DNA of 64,000 bases from Microbacterium sp. cf046 (GTDB taxonomy: Bacteria; Actinomycetota; Actinomycetes; Actinomycetales; Microbacteriaceae), in contig NZ_FOZJ01000003.1 in assembly GCF_900114345.1 (NCBI RefSeq), forward strand, positions 1,178,001-1,242,000. Direction: 5' to 3'. The translations under genes and the position numbers were made by a program. The notes under the pieces were generated by a model that was given only the letters and a program-made list of their open reading frames with translations, ran no database searches and was not told where the DNA came from. Positions 16,539-24,442 of the stretch are shown here, piece after piece (positions within the stretch are counted from its first letter, which is position 1; each line of letters starts with the position of its first letter).

Positions 16539-17618
16539 ATGCACGACGAGAGCGGCGCAGGCGCCGACGCGGGGGATTCGCCGGGCGCGGGCAGGACGCG
16601 ACGGCGACGACGCCTGTTGATCTCGCTGGGCGTCGTGATCGGGATCGTGCTCATCGTGGCGGTGGTGACCTCCATCACACCGTGGCCGTCGGCGATGGTG
16701 ATCCGTGCGGTGTTCCAGCAGGGCGGCGCCGCCGCCGCGGCCGAGATGACGCCCTACGTGCCCGAGAAGCCCCTGCGCGAGCTGGATGCCGTGCAGTACG
16801 CCGACGGAGGCGAGGCGACCACGCTGGATGTGTTCACACCGGCGGACGAGGGTGAGCGTCGGCCGACGGTCGTCTGGATTCACGGCGGCGCGTGGATCTC
16901 GGGCTCCACGGCGAACATCGACCCCTACCTCCGCATCCTCGCGGCCGAGGGGTACACCACGATCGGCGTGAACTACAGCGTCGGCCCCGAGGCGACGTAC
17001 CCCACCGCCGTGACGCAGCTCAACGAGGCGCTCGCGTTCATCCAGGAGAACGCCGAGGAGTTCAGCGTCGACACGTCGCAGATCGTGCTCGCCGGCGACT
17101 CCGCAGGAGCCCAGCTCGCGAGCCAGCTCGCCACGCTCATCACCAGCCCCCGCTACGCGCACCTCGTCGGCATCGAGCCGTCGCTGGATGCCGAGCAGGT
17201 GGTCGGCATGATCCTGAACTGCGGGGTGTACGACCTCCGCGCAATGGCGGAGCTGACCGGCCTGCCCGCCTGGGGATTCAAAGTCGCCCTCTGGGCCTAC
17301 ACCGGTACGAAGGACTGGTCCGAGCAGCCCGCCGGCGCGACGATGTCGACGATCGAGTTCGTCACCGAGGACTTCCCGCCGACCTACATCAGCGGCGGCA
17401 ACGGCGACGGACTGACCTGGCTGCAGTCCATCCCGATGGCTCAGCGGCTCGACGAACTGGGCGTGCCGGTCACCGAGCTGTTCTGGCCGGCTCCGCACGA
17501 GCCGCAGCTGCCCCACGAGTATCAGTTCCACCTCGACATGCCCGAGGCGCAGGAAGCCCTGACAGCGACCATCGACTGGCTCGGCGCGAACACCACCCTC
17601 GAAGATCGGACCCCGTGA
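16539..17618 (+). CDS. Membrane-anchored alpha/beta hydrolase (HSL/BD-FAE-like esterase)
   Basis: 359 residues: a polar N-terminus, Arg-rich stretch and one membrane helix (about residues 27-45), then an extracellular hydrolase domain. The oxyanion motif HGGAW lies near residue 112, nucleophile S188 in GDSAGA, and a probable histidine in the PAPHEPQLPHEYQFH region. The pattern fits hormone-sensitive-lipase/feruloyl-esterase-like enzymes. The stop overlaps the amino acid permease start (TGATG). Confidence 0.85.
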   Translation: MHDESGAGADAGDSPGAGRTRRRRRLLISLGVVIGIVLIVAVVTSITPWPSAMVIRAVFQQGGAAAAAEMTPYVPEKPLRELDAVQYADGGEATTLDVFTPADEGERRPTVVWIHGGAWISGSTANIDPYLRILAAEGYTTIGVNYSVGPEATYPTAVTQLNEALAFIQENAEEFSVDTSQIVLAGDSAGAQLASQLATLITSPRYAHLVGIEPSLDAEQVVGMILNCGVYDLRAMAELTGLPAWGFKVALWAYTGTKDWSEQPAGATMSTIEFVTEDFPPTYISGGNGDGLTWLQSIPMAQRLDELGVPVTELFWPAPHEPQLPHEYQFHLDMPEAQEALTATIDWLGANTTLEDRTP

Positions 17619-19069
17619 TGACAGTCGAAGACGTGGCGCCGCGTGCGGCAGCCGGCTCACAGCCACGCCTCAAGAGGACGCTCGGTTCCTTCCAGGTCTT
17701 CGCGATCTCATTCGCGTTCATCTCGGTCGCCGTGGGCATCTTCGCGACATACGACGACACGCTGCAGAGCGCAGGGCCGGTCGGCATCTGGCTGTGGCTC
17801 CTCGCCGCCGTCGGGCAGACGCTGGTGGCACTGGTGGTGGCGCAGTTCGCGGCGCGGATCGCACTGAGCGGATCGTCCTACCAATGGGCGTCTCGGCTCG
17901 CGAACCCCAAAGTCGGGTGGCTGTTCGGCTGGCTGAGCTTCTGGTACCTGGCGATCGGGGTGGTCGCGATGGACAACGCGCTGGCGAGCCAGGCGCTGAT
18001 GCCGCTGCTCGGCATCCCGAGCGACGAGGGCACCGCGCGGTGGCTGACGGTCGCGATCATGATCGCGCAGGCGCTCCTGGTGATCGCCTCGACCCGGCTG
18101 CTCGGGCTCGTCACCGCGGGAGCCGTCGGCATCGAGCTGGCGATCGTCGTCGTGCTGGTGATCGCGCTCGCCGCGGTGATGGTGTTCACGGGCAGCGGCG
18201 ATCCGGGCAACCTGGTGTCGCGGGGTGTGACGGCCGACTCCCCGAGCTACTTCGCGGTCGGCGGCGGACTGATGGCGGGCATGATCATGGGGCTGACCAC
18301 CCTCGTCGGCTTCGATTCCGCAGCCAACCTCGCCGAAGAGGCGAAGGACCCGTTCCGCAGCGTGCCGCGGGCGATCGTCGGCTCCGTCATCGCGGCCGCC
18401 GTGCTCGGCTTCGTGTTCCTCATCGCGCTGACGACCGCGATCAAGGACGTCACCGCCGTCACCCAGAGCGGCTCGCCGGTCGCGACGATCATCGGCGACC
18501 AGCTCGGTCCGGTGGTGGAGCGGATCCTGCTCGCGGGCATGGTGCTCGCGATGTTCGGTGCCGGCATGGTGGTCATGGCCGCATGCTCCCGCCAGGTGTT
18601 CGCGATGGCGCGCGACTCGCGGTTCCCCGCGCACGCGGTGCTGCGGCGGGTCAGCCCCCGCACGCGGACGCCGATCCCGGCGACGATCCTGATCCTCATC
18701 GTCGGCGTGGTGCTGATGCTCGCGCTGCCGGGCGCCGCGCTGCTGCAGCTGATCATCGCATCGACGATCCTGCCGGCGCTGATCTACGGCGCCGTCGTCG
18801 TGCTGTACCTCGTCGTGCGCAAGCGCCTGGAACGAAAAGAGGGCGGGTTCAGCCTGGGGCGATTCGAGATGCCGGTCGCCGTCGCCGCGCTCGTGTGGGT
18901 CGCGCTCGCGCTCTTCGTGCTCGTCACTCCGCCGGGCGCGCTCGTCTCCGTGCTGATCGACGTCGGGCTCATCCTCGCCGGCGGCGTCTATTTCGCCAAG
19001 ATGTGGTTCTTCAACCGCGACGCGCTCGAGACCGAGCCCGATGACAGCGCGCCTGAGACCGGCGGCTGA
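17618..19069 (+). CDS. APC superfamily amino acid permease
   Basis: 483 residues with about 12 membrane segments. Family landmarks are SGSSYQWASRLANPKVGWLFGW and GFDSAANLAEEAKDPFRSVPRAI, as in amino acid/GABA transporters of the APC family. ATG 17618 shares its A with the previous stop. It takes up amino acids or amines; the substrate is unknown. The pairing with a secreted esterase might mean scavenging of esterified amino compounds, which is speculative. Confidence 0.88.
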   Translation: MTVEDVAPRAAAGSQPRLKRTLGSFQVFAISFAFISVAVGIFATYDDTLQSAGPVGIWLWLLAAVGQTLVALVVAQFAARIALSGSSYQWASRLANPKVGWLFGWLSFWYLAIGVVAMDNALASQALMPLLGIPSDEGTARWLTVAIMIAQALLVIASTRLLGLVTAGAVGIELAIVVVLVIALAAVMVFTGSGDPGNLVSRGVTADSPSYFAVGGGLMAGMIMGLTTLVGFDSAANLAEEAKDPFRSVPRAIVGSVIAAAVLGFVFLIALTTAIKDVTAVTQSGSPVATIIGDQLGPVVERILLAGMVLAMFGAGMVVMAACSRQVFAMARDSRFPAHAVLRRVSPRTRTPIPATILILIVGVVLMLALPGAALLQLIIASTILPALIYGAVVVLYLVVRKRLERKEGGFSLGRFEMPVAVAALVWVALALFVLVTPPGALVSVLIDVGLILAGGVYFAKMWFFNRDALETEPDDSAPETGG

Positions 19070-19121
19070 CGCCGAGTCGCGCGACCGTGACGCGGTGCCC
19101 CGCGCGGTGGGATGCTGAGCT

Positions 19122-20084
19122 ATGCGAATGCGTGAGGATGCGCGACGTTCGAAGCGGTGGGCACTGGCCGTGGCCGCGGTCGTCGGCGCGACCGCAGTGC
19201 TGACGGCGTGCTCACCGGCGGGAACGCCGGCGCCGTCGGCCACCGCGAGCGAGACGCCCGCGGGCAGGGCGGGCGCGGTGGACATCGGCGACGGGCGCGA
19301 GATCTATCTGGAGTGCCACGGCAGCGGCTCGCCGACGGTGATCCTCGTGTCGGGGGTTGGCGACAGCGCAGAGATCTGGAGTACGCCCGGCGCGGAGGGG
19401 TCCGACACCCCGACGGTCTACGGCGAGGTCGCGGAATTCACCCGGGTCTGCGCCTACGACCGGCCGGGCACGAGCGACAGGTCCACCGCCGTGGCCCAGC
19501 CCACGAGCCCGCAGACCTCCGTGGACGACCTCGAGAAGCTGCTCGCCGCCTCGGGCGAGACCGGGCCGTTCGTCCTCGTGGGCCACTCCTACGGCGGTCC
19601 GATCATCCGGCTGTTCGCGAGCGACCACCCCGACCAGGTGGCAGGGCTGGTGGTGATCGACGGGCTCTCGGAGGATCTCGACGCGGAATTGACCCCCGAG
19701 CAGCGGGTCCTCATCGAGCAGCTCAACGCGCCGACTCAGCCGGATGCCGAGTCCTTCGACCTGTCCACCGTCGTCGCTCAGCTGCGCGACTCCGACCCGG
19801 TGCCCGATGTTCCGGTCATCATCCTGACCGCCGACACATCGCAACTGACACCCGAGCTGATCGCATCGGGTCAGCTGCCGGCAGGCCTCGACCAGTCGGT
19901 GGCCGATGCCCTGTGGGCGGCACAGCTGGCCGCACAGGGCAAGCTGACCTCGAAGTTCGTCCATGCGAAGCACGTGACCGACACGCACAGCGACCACTAC
20001 ATCCACCTCGGCAACCCGCAGCTCGTGATCGACTCGATCCGCGAAGTGGTGGATGCGGCGAAGTCCGGGGGAGCCGACGGCTAG
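19122..20084 (+). CDS. Secreted lipoprotein alpha/beta hydrolase
   Basis: 320 residues. Signal peptide and lipobox end at LTAC with C30 as the lipidation site; a Thr/Ser/Pro-rich linker follows. The hydrolase domain has VSGVGDSAEIW, AYDRPGTSDRS and nucleophile S156 in GHSYGG, with a probable C-terminal histidine in DTHSDHYIHL. It is a cell-surface esterase-type enzyme of unknown substrate. Stands 52 bases behind the amino acid permease. Confidence 0.87.
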   Translation: MRMREDARRSKRWALAVAAVVGATAVLTACSPAGTPAPSATASETPAGRAGAVDIGDGREIYLECHGSGSPTVILVSGVGDSAEIWSTPGAEGSDTPTVYGEVAEFTRVCAYDRPGTSDRSTAVAQPTSPQTSVDDLEKLLAASGETGPFVLVGHSYGGPIIRLFASDHPDQVAGLVVIDGLSEDLDAELTPEQRVLIEQLNAPTQPDAESFDLSTVVAQLRDSDPVPDVPVIILTADTSQLTPELIASGQLPAGLDQSVADALWAAQLAAQGKLTSKFVHAKHVTDTHSDHYIHLGNPQLVIDSIREVVDAAKSGGADG

Positions 20085-20112
20085 CGGCGGCGAGTGGGCT
20101 CGAGAGCGTCGG

Positions 20113-20895
20113 ATGGAGATCTCGAGGACCGCACCGCCGTTGGGCGGCCCGGTCGTGGCAGCCCAGGAGTGGCGCGACGTCGCCTTCGTCCACTGGCGGG
20201 TGCCGCAGGCCGACGTGGCACCCCTGCTGCCGGCAGGTGTCGTGCCGGACGTCTTCGACGGGTCGTCGTGGGTGGGTCTGGTCGCGTTTCGCCTGGAAGC
20301 CGCACGGATCGGCCCGCTGCCGCCGGCTGTCGCGTGGGGATCGTTCACGGAGGTGAACGTGCGGCTCTACGGAGTCGATGCGCGCGGCCGGCGAGGCGTC
20401 GTGTTCCGCTCGCTCGAGGCCTCCAGCCTGCCGGCGGTCCTGGCGGCCCGCACGCTGTTCTCCCTTCCGTACATGTGGGCGCGCACCCAGCAGCGCCCCC
20501 GACCGGACGGGTGGGAGTACGCCTCGCGGCGCATCTCACAGTCCCCGACGAAGCGCGGTCCGGGATTCCAGCTCGCCGTCGCCATCGACCGGACGCGGAC
20601 GGTCGACGACGAGCTGTCCGTGTTCCTCACGGCGCGGTGGAGCCTGTTCCAGCGCAGGTTCGGGCGCACCCGGTGGCTGCCCAACGAACACGAACCCTGG
20701 ATGCTGCATCCCGCGCGGCTGATCTCGTTGAGGGACGAGCTGTGCGCTGCCGCCGGGCTGCGCGGACTGAGCGCGCGTGCGCCGGACTCCGTGCTGTTCA
20801 GCCCGGGGGTGCACGCGCGCTTCGGCCGGGGTCAGCGGCTCAGCGCCGCCTCATCGTCGAGCCGCCCGAGCTTGTCGGGGTTCGCGATCGAGTAG
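20113..20895 (+). CDS. DUF2071 (YqjF-like) protein
   Basis: 260 residues from ATG 20113, chosen over an ATG at 20053 that lies inside the preceding gene. DUF2071 landmarks: WRDVAFVHWRVPQADVAPLLPAGV, FTEVNVRLYGVDARGRRGVVFRSLEAS, then a WSLFQRRFGRTRWLPNEHEPW region. YqjF relatives resemble acetoacetate decarboxylase folds; no activity is established. The last 64 bases overlap the end of the facing sigma factor gene, and the final Ser-rich tail is coded by that overlap. Confidence 0.82.
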   Translation: MEISRTAPPLGGPVVAAQEWRDVAFVHWRVPQADVAPLLPAGVVPDVFDGSSWVGLVAFRLEAARIGPLPPAVAWGSFTEVNVRLYGVDARGRRGVVFRSLEASSLPAVLAARTLFSLPYMWARTQQRPRPDGWEYASRRISQSPTKRGPGFQLAVAIDRTRTVDDELSVFLTARWSLFQRRFGRTRWLPNEHEPWMLHPARLISLRDELCAAAGLRGLSARAPDSVLFSPGVHARFGRGQRLSAASSSSRPSLSGFAIE

Positions 20896-21725
20896 ATCCG
20901 CGTCACCCGTCCCGACTCGACCGTGACACTGACCACGCCGACGAGCTGTCCGTCCAGTTCCATCCGGATGGCCGGGAGCCCGTTGACCCTCGTCGCGCTT
21001 GCGAGCAGCACTCCGTCGACCTTCGCGATCCCGCCGACGAGATACCGGGCCAGCCGCTGCGCACCGACGATCGGCCGTCGCGCCGCCCCACGGACCTTGC
21101 CGCCGCTGTCGGCGACCGAGACCACGTCGGGCGCGAGGACGTCCATGAGTCCTTGCAGATCGCCGGTGTTCAGTGCGGTGATCAGGCGATCCACCACCTC
21201 CTCGTGCTCAGCACGCACGACCCGCACCCTCGGGCGCCGGGCCGCGACGTGGTCCTTCGCGCGATGCGCGATCTGCCGAACGGCGGCAGGCGTCTTGCCG
21301 ACGGCATCCGCGATCTCGTCGTAGGGCATGTCGAAGACCTCGCGAAGCACGAAGACGGCACGCTCGGACGGACCGAGCGTCTCGAGCACCGTCAGCATCG
21401 CGATCGAGACGTTGTCTGCGAGTTCGACGTCGTCCGCGACATCGGGGCTGGTCAGCAGCGGCTCGGGCAGCCACTCGCCCACGTACTCCTCGCGGCGCCG
21501 CGTGACCGTGCGCAGGTGGTTGAGCGCCTGCCGGGTCACGATCCGGACCAGATAGCCTCGCGGCTCGCGGACCTGCTCCTGATCGACCGCCGCCCAGCGG
21601 AGCCACGACTCCTGCAGCACGTCCTCGGCGTCGGCCGCCGACCCGAGCATCTCGTACGCGACCGTGAACAGCAGCCCGCGGTGGACGACGAACGGATCAT
21701 CGTCGATGCGCACGACGCTGCTCAT
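20832..21725 (-). CDS. RNA polymerase sigma factor, ECF41 (SigJ-like) group
   Basis: 297 residues. Region 2 (FTVAYEMLGSAADAEDVLQESWLRW) and region 4 (VFVLREVFDMPYDEIADAVGKTPAAVRQIAHRAKDH) are complete. A SnoaL-like C-terminal extension has the two ECF41 hallmarks: a DGGGK-type motif, here DSGGK, and NPDKL near the end (ANPDKLGRLDDEA). In ECF41 factors this extension replaces an anti-sigma factor. Start at 21725 rather than 21746. The AhpD-like partner gene ends ten bases before it, on the same strand. Confidence 0.92.
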   Translation of the reverse strand: MSSVVRIDDDPFVVHRGLLFTVAYEMLGSAADAEDVLQESWLRWAAVDQEQVREPRGYLVRIVTRQALNHLRTVTRRREEYVGEWLPEPLLTSPDVADDVELADNVSIAMLTVLETLGPSERAVFVLREVFDMPYDEIADAVGKTPAAVRQIAHRAKDHVAARRPRVRVVRAEHEEVVDRLITALNTGDLQGLMDVLAPDVVSVADSGGKVRGAARRPIVGAQRLARYLVGGIAKVDGVLLASATRVNGLPAIRMELDGQLVGVVSVTVESGRVTRIYSIANPDKLGRLDDEAALSR

Positions 21726-21735
21726 GACCGCGAGC

Positions 21736-22326
21736 CTACGCGGCACCCGAGACGACCGTCGGGACGGCGAGCGGCGGCAGTCCGCACTCCGCGGCGAAGC
21801 CTTCCGAGCGGATGCCGAGCGCGATGTTCATGCGCGCCGACATGTTCATGAAAGCCACCCGGGCGGCGAGCTCGACGAGGGCAGCGGGACCCAGTTCGAC
21901 CAGGAGTGCGTCGGACAGCTCATCGGTCACGGCGGGCGGCGTCTGGCTGGCGGCGTCGGCATACTCCATCACCCTCCGCTCGAGTTGGGTGAAGACCGTC
22001 GAATCGCGCCACCGCGGCACCTCTCGCACCTTCGCGTCGTCGAGTCCGCGGTTGTGCGCGGTGAAGTAGTTGAGGTCGAGGCAGAAGCTGCAGCCGACCG
22101 CGGCAGCCGAAGCCATCGCGGCATACGAGGCGAGGGTCGGATCGAGCTCGTGCCAGCGGTCCATCTTCCGCCCGATGCCCATGGCGTCCTTCATCACGGT
22201 CTTGTTGTGCCACAGCACACCGACCGAGTCGGGCACGCGGCCCACCATCTTCCGGGCGGCCAGCTTGATGGCCGTGCCGTACATGCCGGTCAGTTCGGTC
22301 GCGGGAACTCGGGTCTGGGCGGTCAT
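21736..22326 (-). CDS. AhpD/carboxymuconolactone decarboxylase-like partner of ECF41
   Basis: 196 residues from ATG 22326. The fold is AhpD-like, with redox-type motif CSFCLD followed by YFTAHNRGLDD, and a C-terminal NMSARMNIALGIRSEGFA typical of the carboxymuconolactone decarboxylases linked to ECF41. In that sigma group the partner enzyme (decarboxylase, oxidoreductase or epimerase) is usually the sole target of the factor. It lies directly upstream of the sigma gene, behind an ECF41-type promoter. Probably a redox or peroxide-related enzyme; substrate unknown. Confidence 0.9.
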   Translation of the reverse strand: MTAQTRVPATELTGMYGTAIKLAARKMVGRVPDSVGVLWHNKTVMKDAMGIGRKMDRWHELDPTLASYAAMASAAAVGCSFCLDLNYFTAHNRGLDDAKVREVPRWRDSTVFTQLERRVMEYADAASQTPPAVTDELSDALLVELGPAALVELAARVAFMNMSARMNIALGIRSEGFAAECGLPPLAVPTVVSGAA

Positions 22327-22369
22327 CGTCTGCTCCAATGTGTCGATCTGTCATGTCCTACGACATGGA

Positions 22370-22396
22370 GACACCGGCCGGCCCCGGCGTGTGACA
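22370..22396 (-). promoter_or_regulatory. ECF41-type promoter upstream of the AhpD-like gene
   Basis: On the minus strand, TGTCACA (22390-22396) is followed after 16 bases by TGTC (22370-22373). The described ECF41 target promoter is TGTCACA, about 16 bases, then CGTC. The box lies about 44 bases before the ATG. One base of the -10 differs. Confidence 0.7.
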
Positions 22397-22442
22397 CCCG
22401 AGCGCCGACCGGGTGTCGGCCGGGCATGCCAGGCTGGGACCC

Positions 22443-23321
22443 ATGCGACGCGTCGGTGCGATCTTCACGCCCTACTCCCCGCCTGAGGCACTGCGCGACG
22501 CCGCGCAGGCAGCCGAGGAATCGGGAGTCCCCGAACTCTGGCTCTGGGAGGACTGCTTCCGCGAATCGGCGTTCGCGGCGGCATCCGCTGTGCTCGCCTG
22601 GACGACACGACTGCGGGTCGGCATCGGCGTGGCGCCGATGCCGCTGCGCAATGTCGCCCTCACCGCGATGGAGATCGCCACGCTCGAGCGGCTCTTCCCA
22701 GGGCGGTTGATCCCGGGCGTCGGGCACGGCGTGCTTCCGTGGATGGCGCAGGTCGGTGCGCGCGTCGCCTCGCCGCTCACCCTGATGCGCGAGTACGTGC
22801 CGGCGCTGCGGTCGCTGCTCGCCGGTGACGAGGTCACCACGGCCGGCCGGTATGTGACGCTCGACCAGGTGCGGCTGGACTGGCCACCCGCTGCCGCACC
22901 GCGGGTCGTCGTGGCGGGTGAAGGCCCCAAGACGGTCCTGCTGACCGGCCAGGTGGGCGACGGCACAGTCCTGCCCGGCGGGAGCAATCCCGAGCGGGTC
23001 GCACGCACGCTCGAGATCGCGCTGGAAGGACGAGCGGATGCCGGGCGGGACGACTCGCACGAGCTGATCGTGTTCGTATCGGCGGCGTTCGGGGGAGAGG
23101 CGGCGCGGGCTCAGCTCGCCGAGGACCTGGTGCGCTGGAACGGCGCAGTGGATCCCGCCTTGATGGTCGTCGGGGACGCCGCGGGCGTGGCCGACGCGAT
23201 CGAGCCCTTCTTCGCAGCGGGCGCCACATCGGTGATCCTGCAGCCGCGCGAGGAGGAGACCGATCTCGCGAGCTTCATGGCGGGCGCGGGCGAGGTCGCC
23301 CGGCTGGTCGGCAGCGCGTAG
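22443..23321 (+). CDS. LLM class F420/FMN-dependent oxidoreductase
   Basis: 292 residues of the luciferase-like TIM barrel. AQAAEESGVPELWLWED, TTRLRVGIGVAPMPLRNVALTAMEIATLERLFPGR and the PRVVVAGEGPKTVLLTGQVGDGTVL segment are characteristic. ATG 22443 was chosen because a -10-like CAGGCT lies seven bases upstream (leaderless). In actinobacteria many such proteins use F420 rather than FMN; the sequence alone does not decide. Divergent from the ECF41 unit. Confidence 0.88.
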   Translation: MRRVGAIFTPYSPPEALRDAAQAAEESGVPELWLWEDCFRESAFAAASAVLAWTTRLRVGIGVAPMPLRNVALTAMEIATLERLFPGRLIPGVGHGVLPWMAQVGARVASPLTLMREYVPALRSLLAGDEVTTAGRYVTLDQVRLDWPPAAAPRVVVAGEGPKTVLLTGQVGDGTVLPGGSNPERVARTLEIALEGRADAGRDDSHELIVFVSAAFGGEAARAQLAEDLVRWNGAVDPALMVVGDAAGVADAIEPFFAAGATSVILQPREEETDLASFMAGAGEVARLVGSA

Positions 23322-23366
23322 GGCTCAGCCCCTCTCGTCCGTGCTTGCCGCCGTGGTCTGCGGTCG

Positions 23367-23843
23367 CTAGAGCGAGGCGAGCAGTGCCGCGATCGGAGGA
23401 GGCATGCGCTCCAGCGGGACCGCCTCCGCCATGATGCGGGCGTAGCGGAGCTTGTTGCCGCTGCGACCTCCGAAGAACCGCGACAGCTGCTGCTCCACGC
23501 TGCGCGTGCGCTGGGCGGGCTGCTGCTGAAGGAGCCGGAACGCCTCCAGCTCGCCCTGTCCGTCGATCAGGGACTCCACGCCCGCGGGCGTGAGCGCGCG
23601 CACCAGCTCTCCTTCCAGATCGGGGTCGCAGACGAACACGGTCCCCAGGAAGCGTTCGAAGTCCCCCTGCTCGGCGCGGTCCACGAGTCCGACCAGCCGT
23701 TCGCCGGGGAGCGATTCACGCGCGCCGCGAGCACCCTTCGATCCGCCGACCGCTCGCACCTCGGGCATGCGCAGCCCCGATCGGGCACCGAGCGTCTCGA
23801 CCGCCACCCGGTCGCTCTCGCCCTCGACGATGATGACGGTCAT
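23367..23843 (-). CDS. Stand-alone TOPRIM-domain protein
   Basis: 158 residues from ATG 23843 (MTVIIVEGESDRVAVETLG). The TOPRIM acidic set is visible: E in VEGESD near residue 7, then VFVCDPDLEGELVRAL with the DxD pair near residue 80. This is the nuclease-type domain found at the C-end of OLD-family enzymes, but the ABC ATPase half is absent. The C-terminal part (FFGGRSGNKLRYARIMAEAV) is Arg/Lys-rich. It may be a small nuclease or a regulatory module. No partner ATPase lies nearby. A CATACT box six bases before the ATG suggests leaderless expression. Confidence 0.75.
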   Translation of the reverse strand: MTVIIVEGESDRVAVETLGARSGLRMPEVRAVGGSKGARGARESLPGERLVGLVDRAEQGDFERFLGTVFVCDPDLEGELVRALTPAGVESLIDGQGELEAFRLLQQQPAQRTRSVEQQLSRFFGGRSGNKLRYARIMAEAVPLERMPPPIAALLASL

Positions 23844-23910
23844 GGGTACGAGTATGGCGGCGCGGCCGACCTCGATCGCGGCGATGGTCGACGGCCGACG
23901 GGGGCATCGG

Positions 23911-23916
23911 TAGCGT
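23911..23916 (+). promoter_or_regulatory. Candidate leaderless -10 box TAGCGT
   Basis: TAGCGT six bases before GTG 23923; supports the GTG as start of the MarR gene. Confidence 0.5.
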
Positions 23917-23922
23917 CGAGGT

Positions 23923-24411
23923 GTGCCCAAGGATGACCGCGACGACGTCGACGCCCTGATCGCGGCGTGGGCCCGGCGGCTGCCCGACGTGGATGTGACG
24001 CCGCTCGAAGTCATGTCGCGCCTGCGCAGGGTGTCGATCCGTCTCGGCCGCATCCGGGCCGGCGCATTCGCGACCGCGGGCCTGGCCTCGTGGGAGTTCG
24101 ACGTGCTGGCGGCGCTCCGACGAGCGGACCCGCCGCACGAATTGAGCCCGGCGCAGCTGATCCAGCGGACAATGATCGGCAGCGCCGCGATGACGAATCG
24201 GATCACGCACCTGGTGGATCGCGGCTGCGTCGAGCGGCTGTCTCACCCGAGCGACGGGCGCAGCGTGCTCGTGCGACTCACCGAGGATGGGCGTACTCGG
24301 GTGGATGCCGCGATGACCGAGCTCATCCGTCGCGAGGCGCTGGCGCTCAGCATCCTCAGCCCCGACGATGTGGCCGAGCTCGCTCGGGTGCTCCGACCCC
24401 TGATGGAGTGA
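23923..24411 (+). CDS. MarR family transcriptional regulator
   Basis: 162 residues. Winged-helix MarR features: LASWEFDVLAALRRAD, the recognition region SPAQLIQRTMIGSAAMTNRITHLVDRGCVER and wing HPSDGRSVLVRLTEDGR. GTG start. Convergent with the MFS gene 24443-25759, with 31 bases between stops, and divergent from the TOPRIM gene; it may regulate either or itself. No ligand can be inferred. Confidence 0.9.
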   Translation: MPKDDRDDVDALIAAWARRLPDVDVTPLEVMSRLRRVSIRLGRIRAGAFATAGLASWEFDVLAALRRADPPHELSPAQLIQRTMIGSAAMTNRITHLVDRGCVERLSHPSDGRSVLVRLTEDGRTRVDAAMTELIRREALALSILSPDDVAELARVLRPLME

Positions 24412-24442
24412 GCGGCCGCGCGGGAGCGACCGGGCGAGACCT

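Noticed and set aside
20832..22326. Anti-sigma factor for the ECF gene
   Set aside because: ECF41 factors have their own regulatory C-terminal extension; no anti-sigma gene is seen.
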